A DNA stretch of 64,000 nt from Clostridium sp. MB40-C1 (lineage in GTDB: Bacteria > Bacillota > Clostridia > Clostridiales > Clostridiaceae), in the NCBI RefSeq assembly GCF_030913655.1, contig NZ_CP133189.1, positions 2,232,001 through 2,296,000 on the forward strand, in the 5' to 3' direction. A program made the position numbers and the translations under genes. Positions within the stretch are counted from its first letter, which is position 1, and each line of letters opens with the position of its first letter. This document shows, one piece after another, positions 54,492-62,272 of the stretch. The notes under the pieces were generated by a model. The model had not been told where the DNA came from and searched no databases. It saw nothing but the letters and a program-made list of their open reading frames with translations.

Positions 54492-54803
54492 ATGCCTACA
54501 TACAACAAACTAGTTCGTGATAAAATCCCTGAGATTATAGATAATTCTGGAAAACAATTTGATATACATATTGCTGATAAATGCGAAACTCTAAAACTTC
54601 TTGAAGCAAAACTTGATGAAGAGGTTTTAGAATTTCATAAAGATAAAAATTTAGAAGAACTCGCAGATATAATGGAAGTAGTTTTTGCCCTTGCTAAAAA
54701 TCTTGGGTTTTCAGAGGAGGAATTGTTAAATAAAAGACTCTCTAAAAAAGAAGAACGAGGTGGATTTGACGAAAACATTGTGTTAGAAAAAGTGTATGAA
54801 TAA
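54492..54803 (+). CDS. MazG-like nucleotide pyrophosphohydrolase
   Basis: A 103-aa protein with the all-alpha NTP pyrophosphatase (MazG/PRA-PH) pattern: YNKLVRDKIPEII at the start, then the metal-binding KLDEEVLEFHKDKNLEELAD and ADIMEVVFALA with the EExxE...ExxD residues. Cleaves non-canonical or excess nucleoside triphosphates. GGAGG before ATG. Divergent from the HNH gene and followed by a large inverted-repeat element. Confidence 0.85.
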   Translation: MPTYNKLVRDKIPEIIDNSGKQFDIHIADKCETLKLLEAKLDEEVLEFHKDKNLEELADIMEVVFALAKNLGFSEEELLNKRLSKKEERGGFDENIVLEKVYE

Positions 54804-54804
54804 C

Positions 54805-54912
54805 AAAATGGGGCTATCGCATTAAGAAATTCACATACAATATACTGTTTTGAAAGTTTAAATTCAACACAATATATTGTATGATTTATTATTAGTGCGA
54901 CAGCTCCATTTT
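54805..54912. repeat. 108-bp nested inverted repeat
   Basis: Outer arms 54805-54824 and 54893-54912 pair over 20 positions with several G-U pairs (TGGGGCTATCGCATTA type); inner arms CATACAATATA (54834-54844) and its complement (54873-54883). It starts one base after the MazG stop and may act as terminator, but its nested form is like a MITE. The GGGGCTATC.. arm also resembles the arm at 12733. Confidence 0.55.
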
Positions 54913-54932
54913 CCAAACCCTTACGGTTATTG

Positions 54933-55132
54933 TTACTTAGTTAAAAATCCTTTTATATATTGATAAATTTCATTTTGCATATTTTTACTACTTTCTAAAA
55001 ATTTAATTATACTCTCTATAGATGGTTGCTTATACCTATGCCCTATCTTATTCCTAATCAATCTTGTTGCATTTAGATAATTCCCTTGTTCATCATTTAA
55101 TATATTAATTTTCTTAATCTTTCTTTATTCAT
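54933..55132 (-). pseudogene. HepT-like HEPN toxin, truncated and frameshifted
   Basis: ATG 55132 overlaps the MntA stop (ATGAATAA), reads MNKERLRKLIY and stops. One phase over, the frame continues LNDEQGNYLNATRLIRNKIG, HRYKQPSIESIIKFLESS and on to GFLTK (stop 54933-54935). RNKIGH is the R-x4-H RNase motif of HEPN proteins. The motif lies only about 33 residues from the start, whereas in full HepT it is nearer residue 100, so N-terminal sequence is missing as well as the frame. Confidence 0.65.
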
Positions 55133-55559
55133 TATCCAAAACCACCTTATCTAATATATACCAAAATTCTTCATTTTCTCTGTAAAGCCTGTCATATGAT
55201 TTTAATGCTTCATCTAATAGGTTGTCTTTGATTATTACTTCTTCACTATTTAAAGCTTCTATTTTGATTATATTATTAATGTTTTCATCATTTATGTCTA
55301 TAAAATCTATGTTTCTTCCTAATAATTCTTCAAGTTCTAATGTAATATTTAATTCAGTATTAAAAGAAATTTTATCTTCTGAAATTACTGCAATATCTAT
55401 ATCTGATTCCTCATTAAAAATTCCTGATGCTAGACTCCCAAAAATGATAACATTAGTAATGACATTATTTAAAAATATTTTTTTAAATAAATCGCTATGG
55501 ATAATTTTAAGTACTTCATCTCTATTATTCTCAGCTATAGGCACTTCATTAAAGCTCAT
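55125..55559 (-). CDS. MntA-like minimal nucleotidyltransferase (antitoxin)
   Basis: A 144-aa minimal nucleotidyltransferase with the active-site pattern IIFGSLASGIFNEESDIDIA (GSx10DxD, about residues 40-58). In type VII toxin-antitoxin pairs MntA adds AMP to the HepT toxin and blocks it. Here the toxin gene downstream (54933-55132) is broken, leaving the antitoxin alone. AGGAGG before ATG. A 10-bp inverted repeat (55576-55601) just upstream may be its operator. Confidence 0.82.
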   Translation of the reverse strand: MSFNEVPIAENNRDEVLKIIHSDLFKKIFLNNVITNVIIFGSLASGIFNEESDIDIAVISEDKISFNTELNITLELEELLGRNIDFIDINDENINNIIKIEALNSEEVIIKDNLLDEALKSYDRLYRENEEFWYILDKVVLDNE

Positions 55560-55575
55560 ATAAATTCCTCCTTAA

Positions 55576-55601
55576 TTTTAAAACAAGACTATGTTTTAAA
55601 A
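55576..55601. promoter_or_regulatory. inverted repeat upstream of mntA-like gene
   Basis: TTTTAAAACA (55576-55585) and TGTTTTAAAA (55592-55601), loop 6 nt, 17 bp upstream of the start codon and overlapping the presumed promoter. Confidence 0.45.
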
Positions 55602-55876
55602 GAATGTAAACATATATACCTGTAAACGTCCTTTAGTAACCCTAATTCTATGTCTTAAATCATTAAGTCTATTATAATGAAAATTACAATCCTTCTTTTA
55701 GTATTGTTTTTCAAATCATAGGAAATCAACAAATTACTAAAACACAGCTTAAAACAATTATACCATAGCCGATACTTTCTTTTAATAATATTATCCACTC
55801 TACTATACTTTAATCACTATTTGCTCATTTAATACCAACTCATAGATTATTTAACACATTATACTTCTAATATTCT

Positions 55877-55950
55877 CAATATAAATTACAACTAGTAGTA
55901 ATGCTTCCCATAAAAAATGGTGGTATATATTTACCTTTACTTTCTAACAT
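55877..55950 (-). pseudogene. 74-bp internal fragment of the radical-SAM gene
   Basis: About 95% identical to 58424-58497 inside the radical-SAM gene. In the parent frame it encodes MLESKGKYIPPFFMGSITTS then CNLY and a stop. It overlaps the last codons of the 55937-57376 gene. It is the remnant of a second, tandem radical-SAM copy. Confidence 0.8.
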
Positions 55951-57376
55951 CTCCCTTTCCACAAAGATAATAACTTCTAATAAATAAATTTAATAATTCA
56001 TCCCGTATGTTTTTATATTCTGTTTTCTTATCCTTTATGTCTTTAATCTTATCAAGATAACCTTTTGGATAATCAATATACTTTTTAAAATAAGATAGTA
56101 CGTCTTTAGAATTATTAAACTCTATTATAAAATCATCTATCTTTTGGTTTCTAAGATTTAAAGGATCTAAACTATTTAATTCTTGAAAGATAAAAGACAA
56201 TCTTTTATGATTAAAAATTATATTAGGCATAAGTAAATTTATATAATCCAAATTATTAAGCTTAGAAATTTTCCTTTTAAACATTGGAGAATTAATATCA
56301 ATATATGTTCCTGGAACTATTAACTCATATATAAAATTTATTAATTCTTTTGTTGAAATTGTTATCTTATTTTTAATAATACATTTACCCAATAAACCTA
56401 CTATTGAATCTTGTACATTTTCATTGCTTAGTAATTCATAATTTGCCTTAATGGGACAACAATCACAATTACTGCACTTAGTACAATTTTTTATGTACGA
56501 ATTATAGAAAATATTAAGATCTGATGAATCTGTAATTTTAGTTATTAAAGATTTTATATAACTTGAATGAACCTTGCCATCTTTTAATGTTAGTATATTA
56601 CACTCGCTAAAATTTATAGATTCTAATTTTTCTTCAATCTCACTTTCGATGTTCATATACTTTTCAAGATTAGTAAACTCACCTGATTCTTCACCAGTTT
56701 CTTTTGAATACTCTTTTAGTTTAGATAATTCTTGTATTAAACATTTTTTATCTAATTCGTTATTAATAATGCTTTCAATCATAAGGTCTTCAAAAATATT
56801 CTCTGCTTCCTCTTTTTCATTTATATCAAAAATATCCATGGTTTCTTCATTTTCTTTATCATCATCCTGTGTTTTAGCTATTGTATCTTCTGTATTTTTT
56901 ATGTTTTTTATGATTTTATATATAACCTCTAGCTCAATATCATAAACTTTATTTTCTGATGGCATTGGAATTTTATATGTTTCAGCTTCAAACTTACTGT
57001 CAATATAAGTTTGAACAAACCAAGCAGTGATTTTATAAATATTTTTATGTATATTTAAAGCTACTTCTAATTCTTCTTCAACATCAGCATAATTTTCTTT
57101 GTTACTAAGCATTCTAATTGTATGAAATGATTTTAATATTTCCCCCTCTAATGTTCCTTCATCTTCTAATTTTCCTAATCTTTCCTCTTGAGTCATCCTA
57201 TTTAATAGTCCATATCCTACTAGTTTACATGCTTCTCTAGTTAGATTTTCAGTAAAAGTTTTCCCCTTAATAATTGAGCTATGTGGAGAAATAAATAGTT
57301 CCTCATTAAAATCCCTTATGTAATTATTTAAATATCTATAATTTTCATCTAAGTAACTAAAAATATCTTTTTTCAA
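55937..57376 (-). CDS. HEPN-like (DUF4145) / DptF C-terminal-like chimeric protein
   Basis: A 479-aa protein. Residues about 5-125 look like the DUF4145/HEPN helical domain found at the N-terminus of HsdR-type and other defence proteins (SIIKGKTFTENLTREACKL, RLGKLEDEGTLEGEILKSFH, ADVEEELEVALNIHKNIYKI). An acidic linker follows (about 170-200). Residues about 255-479 resemble the C-terminal part of DptF, the phosphorothioation-dependent restriction protein: a cysteine cluster NCTKCSNCDCCPIKANYELL, ISTKELINFIYELIVPG, and NSLDPLNLRNQKIDDFIIEF. DptF's P-loop ATPase part is absent. TTG start behind GGAAGG. No dnd or dpt genes are nearby. Assignment is from memory of family motifs, so moderate. Confidence 0.5.
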   Translation of the reverse strand: MKKDIFSYLDENYRYLNNYIRDFNEELFISPHSSIIKGKTFTENLTREACKLVGYGLLNRMTQEERLGKLEDEGTLEGEILKSFHTIRMLSNKENYADVEEELEVALNIHKNIYKITAWFVQTYIDSKFEAETYKIPMPSENKVYDIELEVIYKIIKNIKNTEDTIAKTQDDDKENEETMDIFDINEKEEAENIFEDLMIESIINNELDKKCLIQELSKLKEYSKETGEESGEFTNLEKYMNIESEIEEKLESINFSECNILTLKDGKVHSSYIKSLITKITDSSDLNIFYNSYIKNCTKCSNCDCCPIKANYELLSNENVQDSIVGLLGKCIIKNKITISTKELINFIYELIVPGTYIDINSPMFKRKISKLNNLDYINLLMPNIIFNHKRLSFIFQELNSLDPLNLRNQKIDDFIIEFNNSKDVLSYFKKYIDYPKGYLDKIKDIKDKKTEYKNIRDELLNLFIRSYYLCGKGDVRK

Positions 57377-57428
57377 TTATAAATCGCCCTTCCTATAATT
57401 TAACTTTTGCCATTTACATCATTATGTA

Positions 57429-57444
57429 TATTTTATCATATAAT
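57429..57444 (-). promoter_or_regulatory. shared promoter core, copy 2 of 3
   Basis: TATTTTATCATATAAT (plus-strand letters) occurs identically at 54392-54407, 57429-57444 and 58700-58715, each 50-70 bp before a minus-strand start (HNH, DptF-like and radical-SAM genes). On the minus strand it contains a TATGAT/TATAAT-like -10. The last two copies extend the match to about 28 bp. Confidence 0.6.
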
Positions 57445-57474
57445 ACGCTACCATATTACATATTTCCCCACAAT

Positions 57475-57542
57475 AAAAGCACCTATTTTAAATATATCCC
57501 TATTTACTTGATACAGACATATTTTAAATAGATGCTCTTTTT
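57475..57542 (-). terminator. terminator of the radical-SAM gene
   Basis: Long imperfect hairpin (57475-57495 with 57519-57542, GC(A/T)CCTATTT.. arms) directly after the radical-SAM stop; T's follow on the minus strand. Confidence 0.6.
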
Positions 57543-57558
57543 AGCCAATCTTACTTTA

Positions 57559-58650
57559 TTACAATCCTAACAACTCTTTAACATCTTCTTCTTTTTCAAA
57601 TAATAAACATCCACCATCATGATCTCCAAGTAACATTTCATTATCTTTAAGTTTTTTAAATAATGGTGATTTTAAAGCTTCTCTTAAACTACATTCTTTT
57701 AAATTAATATCTGAATATGGCGAAAATGGACATGGCTCTGCTCCGCCATTAGCATTTATATGAAAAAAACCTCTTCCAGCGGATAAACATCCACCTGCAT
57801 ATTTCTCATCACCAGGGAATGATAAAAACACCATATTTTCAAATACATTTCTTAATTGCACTATCTTTTCTTCTAATATTAAACGTTCTTTATCTGTAGG
57901 TGCAAGATTTCTAGTAGATTTAGTTACTGGAACATACTCTACAAATACTAATGCTCTTGTTCCTTTATTGTAAAGCTCCTGTATAAACATTTTACTTGTA
58001 ACAGTCATTATATTTTCAGTTGTTACAGTTACAGAACATCCAAATAAAATTCCTTTTTTATTTAAATTATCCATGGCAGTCATTATTGAATTATAAGTTC
58101 CTATTCCTCTTCTGTTATCAGTTTGATATTCATCACCTTCAATACTTATCATTGGCACAAGATTTCTATTTTTATCGAATAAATTTATATATTTTTCATC
58201 AAACATAGTTCCATTTGTAAAGATTGGGAAAACTATTTCTTTAACAGAAGAAGCTTTTTCAATAACCCCTCTTCTCATTAATGGTTCTCCTCCTAATAAT
58301 AATGCAAATGAAATTCCGAGGTCCTTCGCTTCATTAAATATCTCTCCCCATCTTTCTTCTGATATCTCACTGCCTTTTATATTATTTCCACAGGATTTAT
58401 TAGCTCTTGCATAACATCCTTTACAATATAAATTACAACTAGTAGCAATGCTTCCCATAAAAAATGGTGGTATATGTTCACCTTTACTTTCTAGCATATA
58501 CCTTTTATTTTTTGCATCCTTTACTGCTAACATATATTTTATTACAAATGCACTCTCCTTTGGATTTTTTATGGATGCTTTTAAAATGTTCTTTACTATA
58601 TTTTCAATACCTTCACTCATATATTCAGATAAATTAAATTCTTTGCTCAT
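57559..58650 (-). CDS. radical-SAM protein with SPASM-like C-terminus
   Basis: A 363-aa radical-SAM enzyme. Cluster motif SCNLYCKGCYAR (Cys72, Cys76, Cys79), SAM-binding LLGGEPLMRRG, and a C-terminal cysteine region CLSAGRGFFHINANGGAEPC (C-x-n-G...PCP) that resembles a shortened SPASM/auxiliary-cluster site. Relatives modify peptides or small molecules; no precursor peptide is evident next to it. Strong GGGGTGGGGG site. A 74-bp piece of this gene is duplicated at 55877-55950 and its promoter core at 57429, so a second copy once lay downstream. Confidence 0.85.
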   Translation of the reverse strand: MSKEFNLSEYMSEGIENIVKNILKASIKNPKESAFVIKYMLAVKDAKNKRYMLESKGEHIPPFFMGSIATSCNLYCKGCYARANKSCGNNIKGSEISEERWGEIFNEAKDLGISFALLLGGEPLMRRGVIEKASSVKEIVFPIFTNGTMFDEKYINLFDKNRNLVPMISIEGDEYQTDNRRGIGTYNSIMTAMDNLNKKGILFGCSVTVTTENIMTVTSKMFIQELYNKGTRALVFVEYVPVTKSTRNLAPTDKERLILEEKIVQLRNVFENMVFLSFPGDEKYAGGCLSAGRGFFHINANGGAEPCPFSPYSDINLKECSLREALKSPLFKKLKDNEMLLGDHDGGCLLFEKEEDVKELLGL

Positions 58651-58818
58651 TATTTACCCCCACCCCAAACTCTTTATTTAAACAATAAATCTAGATATAT
58701 ATTTTATCATATAATACTCTACCATATATGCTTTTAACTATAATATTATTCAAGGACAAATCCACCACATTGATGTGTTTACAGTAAAAATGTATACCTT
58801 ATTTATTTAATACATAAA

Positions 58819-58854
58819 AAAAGTAGGACTATTCTTCTTTATAATCCTACTTTT
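58819..58854 (-). terminator. tlp terminator
   Basis: AAAAGTAGGA (58819-58828) pairs with TCCTACTTTT (58845-58854), T-run on the minus strand, 14 nt after the tlp stop. Confidence 0.85.
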
Positions 58855-58867
58855 CATCCATTAAATA

Positions 58868-59101
58868 TTATCTATATCCGTTTTTCTTATCCCTTGCTTC
58901 ATCTTCAATTTCTCTTCTCATTCCATTAAGAGCTTCTTTTCTTCTTACATTTTTCTCTTTTAATGTTTTTTTCATTTTTTCATCACTTGTTTCTGCAATC
59001 ATTTCATCTGCAAGCTCACAGTTTTGAATAGTTTTACTAATATTGTATTGGATTTTATCTACATTATCTTTTCTATCATCTGGGTTTGGTTTGTTTCTCA
59101 T
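58868..59101 (-). CDS. tlp: small acid-soluble spore protein Tlp
   Basis: A 77-aa spore-core protein of the Tlp family. The sequence NPDDRKDNVDKIQYNISKTI, the central EMIAETSDEKMKKTLKEKN and the ending NGMRREIEDEARDKKNGYR are the family pattern. Made in the developing spore under sigma-G control in relatives. AAAGGAG before ATG. Marks the organism as an endospore former. Confidence 0.92.
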   Translation of the reverse strand: MRNKPNPDDRKDNVDKIQYNISKTIQNCELADEMIAETSDEKMKKTLKEKNVRRKEALNGMRREIEDEARDKKNGYR

Positions 59102-59339
59102 AACTCATATCTCCTTTAATATAAAAAATATAGTTTTTGTAGACAAACACTTCTCTTTTATTATTAGTAGAAATATATTTTGTTATACAGCGAAAATTTA
59201 ACACTTTTGTTTATTATATTACTTAAATTTATTATTTTAATTGCGATGGCTACAGTAAAACTCGTTTATATGTCATAGATACATTTCTAAAATAAAATTA
59301 TATTTAAAACAATTAATTATATTTTGTAATTTTTTCCAT

Positions 59340-59372
59340 TTTTCCACAACCTGTGGATTATTCTGTGTATAA
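59340..59372. promoter_or_regulatory. cluster of three DnaA-box-like sites
   Basis: TTTTCCACA (59340-59348), TGTGGATTA (59352-59360) and TGTGTATAA (59364-59372). The last is a full match to TTATNCACA on the minus strand; the others differ by one base. Three sites in 33 bp between tlp and the glycerate kinase gene. Confidence 0.5.
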
Positions 59373-59383
59373 CTTTTCAAATA

Positions 59384-59428
59384 AAAAATCAACTAGACTT
59401 GATTTCATCTTAAGTCTAGTTGATTTTT
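59384..59428 (-). terminator. terminator of the glycerate operon
   Basis: AAAAATCAACTAGACTT (59384-59400) pairs perfectly with 59412-59428, T's follow on the minus strand. Confidence 0.9.
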
Positions 59429-59467
59429 ATTATATATATCACATTTTATTTGCTTACCTTAAAATAA

Positions 59468-60595
59468 TTATAAAGCTAATATTCTAACTATATTTTCTAC
59501 TGATCTTTCCATATTTTTAGTTCCTTCTTTTAAAGCTGTCTCTAAATCTACCGCTTCAGGTAAAATCCCTATAATAGAATCTATAGCAGAATCATAAAGA
59601 ACTTCAACATTGTCTCCTATTCTCCCAGCAAAAGCAATTACAGGTATATTAAACTTTTTAGCTGATACAGCCACTCCATAAGGAGTTTTTCCACAGATAG
59701 TTTGAAAGTCTATGCTTCCTTCTCCAGTAAAAACATAATCTGCACCCTTCATTTTTTCTTCTAAATTCGTAGCTTGTATAACTAAATCTACTCCTCGTTT
59801 AAGTTCCGCATCTAAAAATGCCATTAAGCCTGCTCCAAGTCCACCTGCTGCTCCTGCTCCAGGTACTTTAGCTATATCTTTTCCGAGGCTTTCTTTTATT
59901 ACATTAGCATAATTAGCAAGACTTTCATCAAGAATTTTCACAATTTCAGGTGTTGCTCCCTTTTGAGGTCCAAATACATGTGAAGCTCCATTTTCCCCTA
60001 CTAAAGGATTGTTTACATCACAAGCCACTTCTATTTTTAAATTCTGTAATCTTGGATCAATACAAGACAAATCTATTTTAGCTAGATTACTAAGCGCTCC
60101 TCCACCAAACGAAATATCTTTTCCGTTTTTATCAAGAAGTTTTGCTCCTAATGCTTGTATCATTCCTGCACCACCATCATTAGTAGCACTTCCCCCTATA
60201 CCTATTAGTATATGGTCAGCGCCTCTATCTAAAGCAGCTTTAATAAGCATACCTGTACCATAGGTAGTAGTTATAAGTGGATTTCTATCTTCTTTTTTTA
60301 CAAGATGAAGTCCACTTGCACTAGCCATCTCTATTACTGCTGTTTTTCCATCTCCCAAAATTCCAAAAGAAGCTTCTATTTTATTTCCTAAAGGTCCTAT
60401 AACATTTTCCTTTATTAATTCTCCTGAAGTAGCATCTATAAGAGATTGAACTGTTCCTTCTCCTCCATCAGCCATAGGAACTTTAATACATTCCACATTA
60501 GGCAATATCTTTTTTATTCCTTTTTCCATAGCATCTGCAACTTCTTTTGCAGTCATGCTCTCTTTAAATGAGTCCGGTGCTAATACAAATTTCAT
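59468..60595 (-). CDS. glxK: glycerate kinase
   Basis: A 375-aa glycerate kinase of the GarK/GlxK type, which phosphorylates glycerate to 2-phosphoglycerate (or 3-). Family motifs: MKFVLAPDSFKESMTAKEVA, MADGGEGTVQSLIDAT, GIGGSATNDGGAGMIQALGA, PGAGAAGGLGAGLMAFL and DYVFTGEGSIDFQT. ATG 60595 follows AAAGG at 5 nt; the upstream TTG 60610 lacks a site. Second gene of the permease-kinase unit. The leader between the genes (60602-60665) has a strong unused ribosome site and an inverted repeat that includes this gene's own AAAGG. Confidence 0.93.
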   Translation of the reverse strand: MKFVLAPDSFKESMTAKEVADAMEKGIKKILPNVECIKVPMADGGEGTVQSLIDATSGELIKENVIGPLGNKIEASFGILGDGKTAVIEMASASGLHLVKKEDRNPLITTTYGTGMLIKAALDRGADHILIGIGGSATNDGGAGMIQALGAKLLDKNGKDISFGGGALSNLAKIDLSCIDPRLQNLKIEVACDVNNPLVGENGASHVFGPQKGATPEIVKILDESLANYANVIKESLGKDIAKVPGAGAAGGLGAGLMAFLDAELKRGVDLVIQATNLEEKMKGADYVFTGEGSIDFQTICGKTPYGVAVSAKKFNIPVIAFAGRIGDNVEVLYDSAIDSIIGILPEAVDLETALKEGTKNMERSVENIVRILAL

Positions 60596-60601
60596 AGTAA
60601 C

Positions 60602-60665
60602 CTTTAGCAAAACATATTAAATACTTACTATTTGTCTATGTCTTTGCTAAAGTCCACCTCCTTCC
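60602..60665 (-). promoter_or_regulatory. inverted repeat and orphan ribosome site before glycerate kinase
   Basis: GGAAGGAGGTG (minus, 60655-60665) is the best Shine-Dalgarno site in the area but no start codon follows at a usable distance except GTG within it, which gives a 9-codon frame. CTTTAGCAAA and TTTGCTAAAG (60643-60652 and 60602-60611) can pair, tying up the AAAGG used by the kinase. May be a translational switch. Confidence 0.45.
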
Positions 60666-60713
60666 GTTTACTTATATTGGATTTTTTTAAAATTATACCA
60701 AATCAATAATTTA

Positions 60714-61967
60714 CTAAAAAATAGCAAATCCAAAAATAATTGTAGATACTATAGTCATCGTCAAACCTACAATAGATTCATAACATATAAGTTTAAGTCT
60801 TTCTTTCATGTCCATAAACACACTTCCACCTGTAGCATGAAAGAAACTTCCATGTGGTAAATGGTCTAGCACTGTGGCTCCTGAGTGAATCATAGCTCCA
60901 GCTGATAGAGGCTTAACTCCAAGCTGAAGTATTGTTGGTCCAAATACTTGGCTTGCAACAGCTGAGCCTGAAGTTGTGGATGCTGTAGCACCTGCCATAA
61001 GAATACCTGCTACTGGGGCTAATGCAAAAGAAGGAAGTCCTGCTGCATTTAATCCATTTATTATAACATTCTTAAGTTCTGAATTAGCAATAATTCCTGC
61101 TAATGTCCCAGTTCCTAAAAGAAGTATAGCCACTCCGCTCATCTTTGCTAATCCTGCACTAGCATATTTACTAATGTTTTTTATTTTACCCATACATAAA
61201 GCTCCTACTATACCTCCAACAGGTAAAGCTATTAAAGGATCAATACTAATATTTAACATAGGTCTTAGTGATAATATTATGATTGCAGTTAATGGTCCTA
61301 TTATAGCTGCAAAAAAGTTTGGCTTTTCTTCTGACGTAACTTGTATTTCATTTTCTGTAACTTTAGAACCTGTATGAGCAAGCTTTTTTGCTATAATACA
61401 AGTAACTATAAATCCAAATATTGCCGGGATTATTCCTGCTGCCATCACTGAAGTTAAAGGCACTTTAAAACTATCTGAAATTGCTATTGCGTTAGGATTT
61501 GGTGATATAATATTTCCAGCTTTACCTCCACCTATCATAGCAATAAGTATTGCTGTTTTAGTAAGATTTGCTCTTTTAGCAATAGCTAATGCTATAGGCG
61601 CAACAGTAATAACTGATACATCTACAAATACTCCTACTGAAGTTAAAACCAACGTTGCAATAGAAAGTGCTATAAGTGAGTTGGATTCTCCAAGCTTATC
61701 TACTATAGTCTCTGCAATTTTTGCTGCTGCTCCAGATTCTATAAGAACACCTGCTAATACTCCAGCTGTTAATATTCTAAGCACTGCTGGAATTATACCT
61801 TTTGCTCCATTCATCATTAAGGTAACAGTATTTGTAATTCCTGCTCCTCCTACTAATCCCCCCACTATGGCTCCAATAATTAATCCATAAGTTGGATGTA
61901 CTTTTTTAATAATAAGTATAATAGCTAAAACTAGGCCTATTAATGCTCCTAAAGCTGTAACTTCCAT
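60714..61967 (-). CDS. GntP-family permease
   Basis: A 417-aa membrane permease of the GntP (gluconate/glycerate) family with about twelve spans. Seen: VGGLVGGAGITNTVTLMMNG near the N-terminus, IGGGKAGNIISPNPNAIAIS, and VLDHLPHGSFFHATGGSVFM near the C-terminus, all typical. Imports an organic acid, most likely glycerate given the kinase behind it. ATG 61967 is chosen (AGGAGG 7 nt upstream) over the upstream TTG/ATG frame start. Regulated most likely by the CdaR protein encoded next. Confidence 0.92.
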   Translation of the reverse strand: MEVTALGALIGLVLAIILIIKKVHPTYGLIIGAIVGGLVGGAGITNTVTLMMNGAKGIIPAVLRILTAGVLAGVLIESGAAAKIAETIVDKLGESNSLIALSIATLVLTSVGVFVDVSVITVAPIALAIAKRANLTKTAILIAMIGGGKAGNIISPNPNAIAISDSFKVPLTSVMAAGIIPAIFGFIVTCIIAKKLAHTGSKVTENEIQVTSEEKPNFFAAIIGPLTAIIILSLRPMLNISIDPLIALPVGGIVGALCMGKIKNISKYASAGLAKMSGVAILLLGTGTLAGIIANSELKNVIINGLNAAGLPSFALAPVAGILMAGATASTTSGSAVASQVFGPTILQLGVKPLSAGAMIHSGATVLDHLPHGSFFHATGGSVFMDMKERLKLICYESIVGLTMTIVSTIIFGFAIF

Positions 61968-62272
61968 TTCAAATTCCTCCTTACACAAGCATTTTATGAT
62001 TTCGTTTTCATGTTAATCTTATAATATAAGTGTTCACACATCATCGTGTAAGGGATAAATTATTAGAATAATATTTTTGTTCATTTGCACAAAAGCCTTC
62101 AAAATTTTATACTACAAAAAATAAAAATCTCATGAAATAAGCTCCATTCTAAACTTTAGGAACTTAAAAATCCACCTATAGTTTAAAAATATTTATCCAA
62201 ATTTATATTCACCCTTAACTATACTTTAAAGTAATTAAAAATTTTATAGTGGGCAAATCCTTGAACAGCATT
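61968..62272. other. intergenic region between regulator and permease
   Basis: About 305 bp containing the presumed promoter of the permease-kinase unit (TTATATTATAAG dyad near 62020-62030, read on the minus strand) and GTTCATTTGCACAAAAG near 62080, a possible CdaR site. No gene or RNA seen. Confidence 0.4.

Noticed and set aside
57559-58650. RiPP maturase with its precursor peptide
   Set aside because: No short Cys- or Gly-rich precursor frame with a ribosome site lies on either side; the neighbours are a spore protein and the DptF-like gene.
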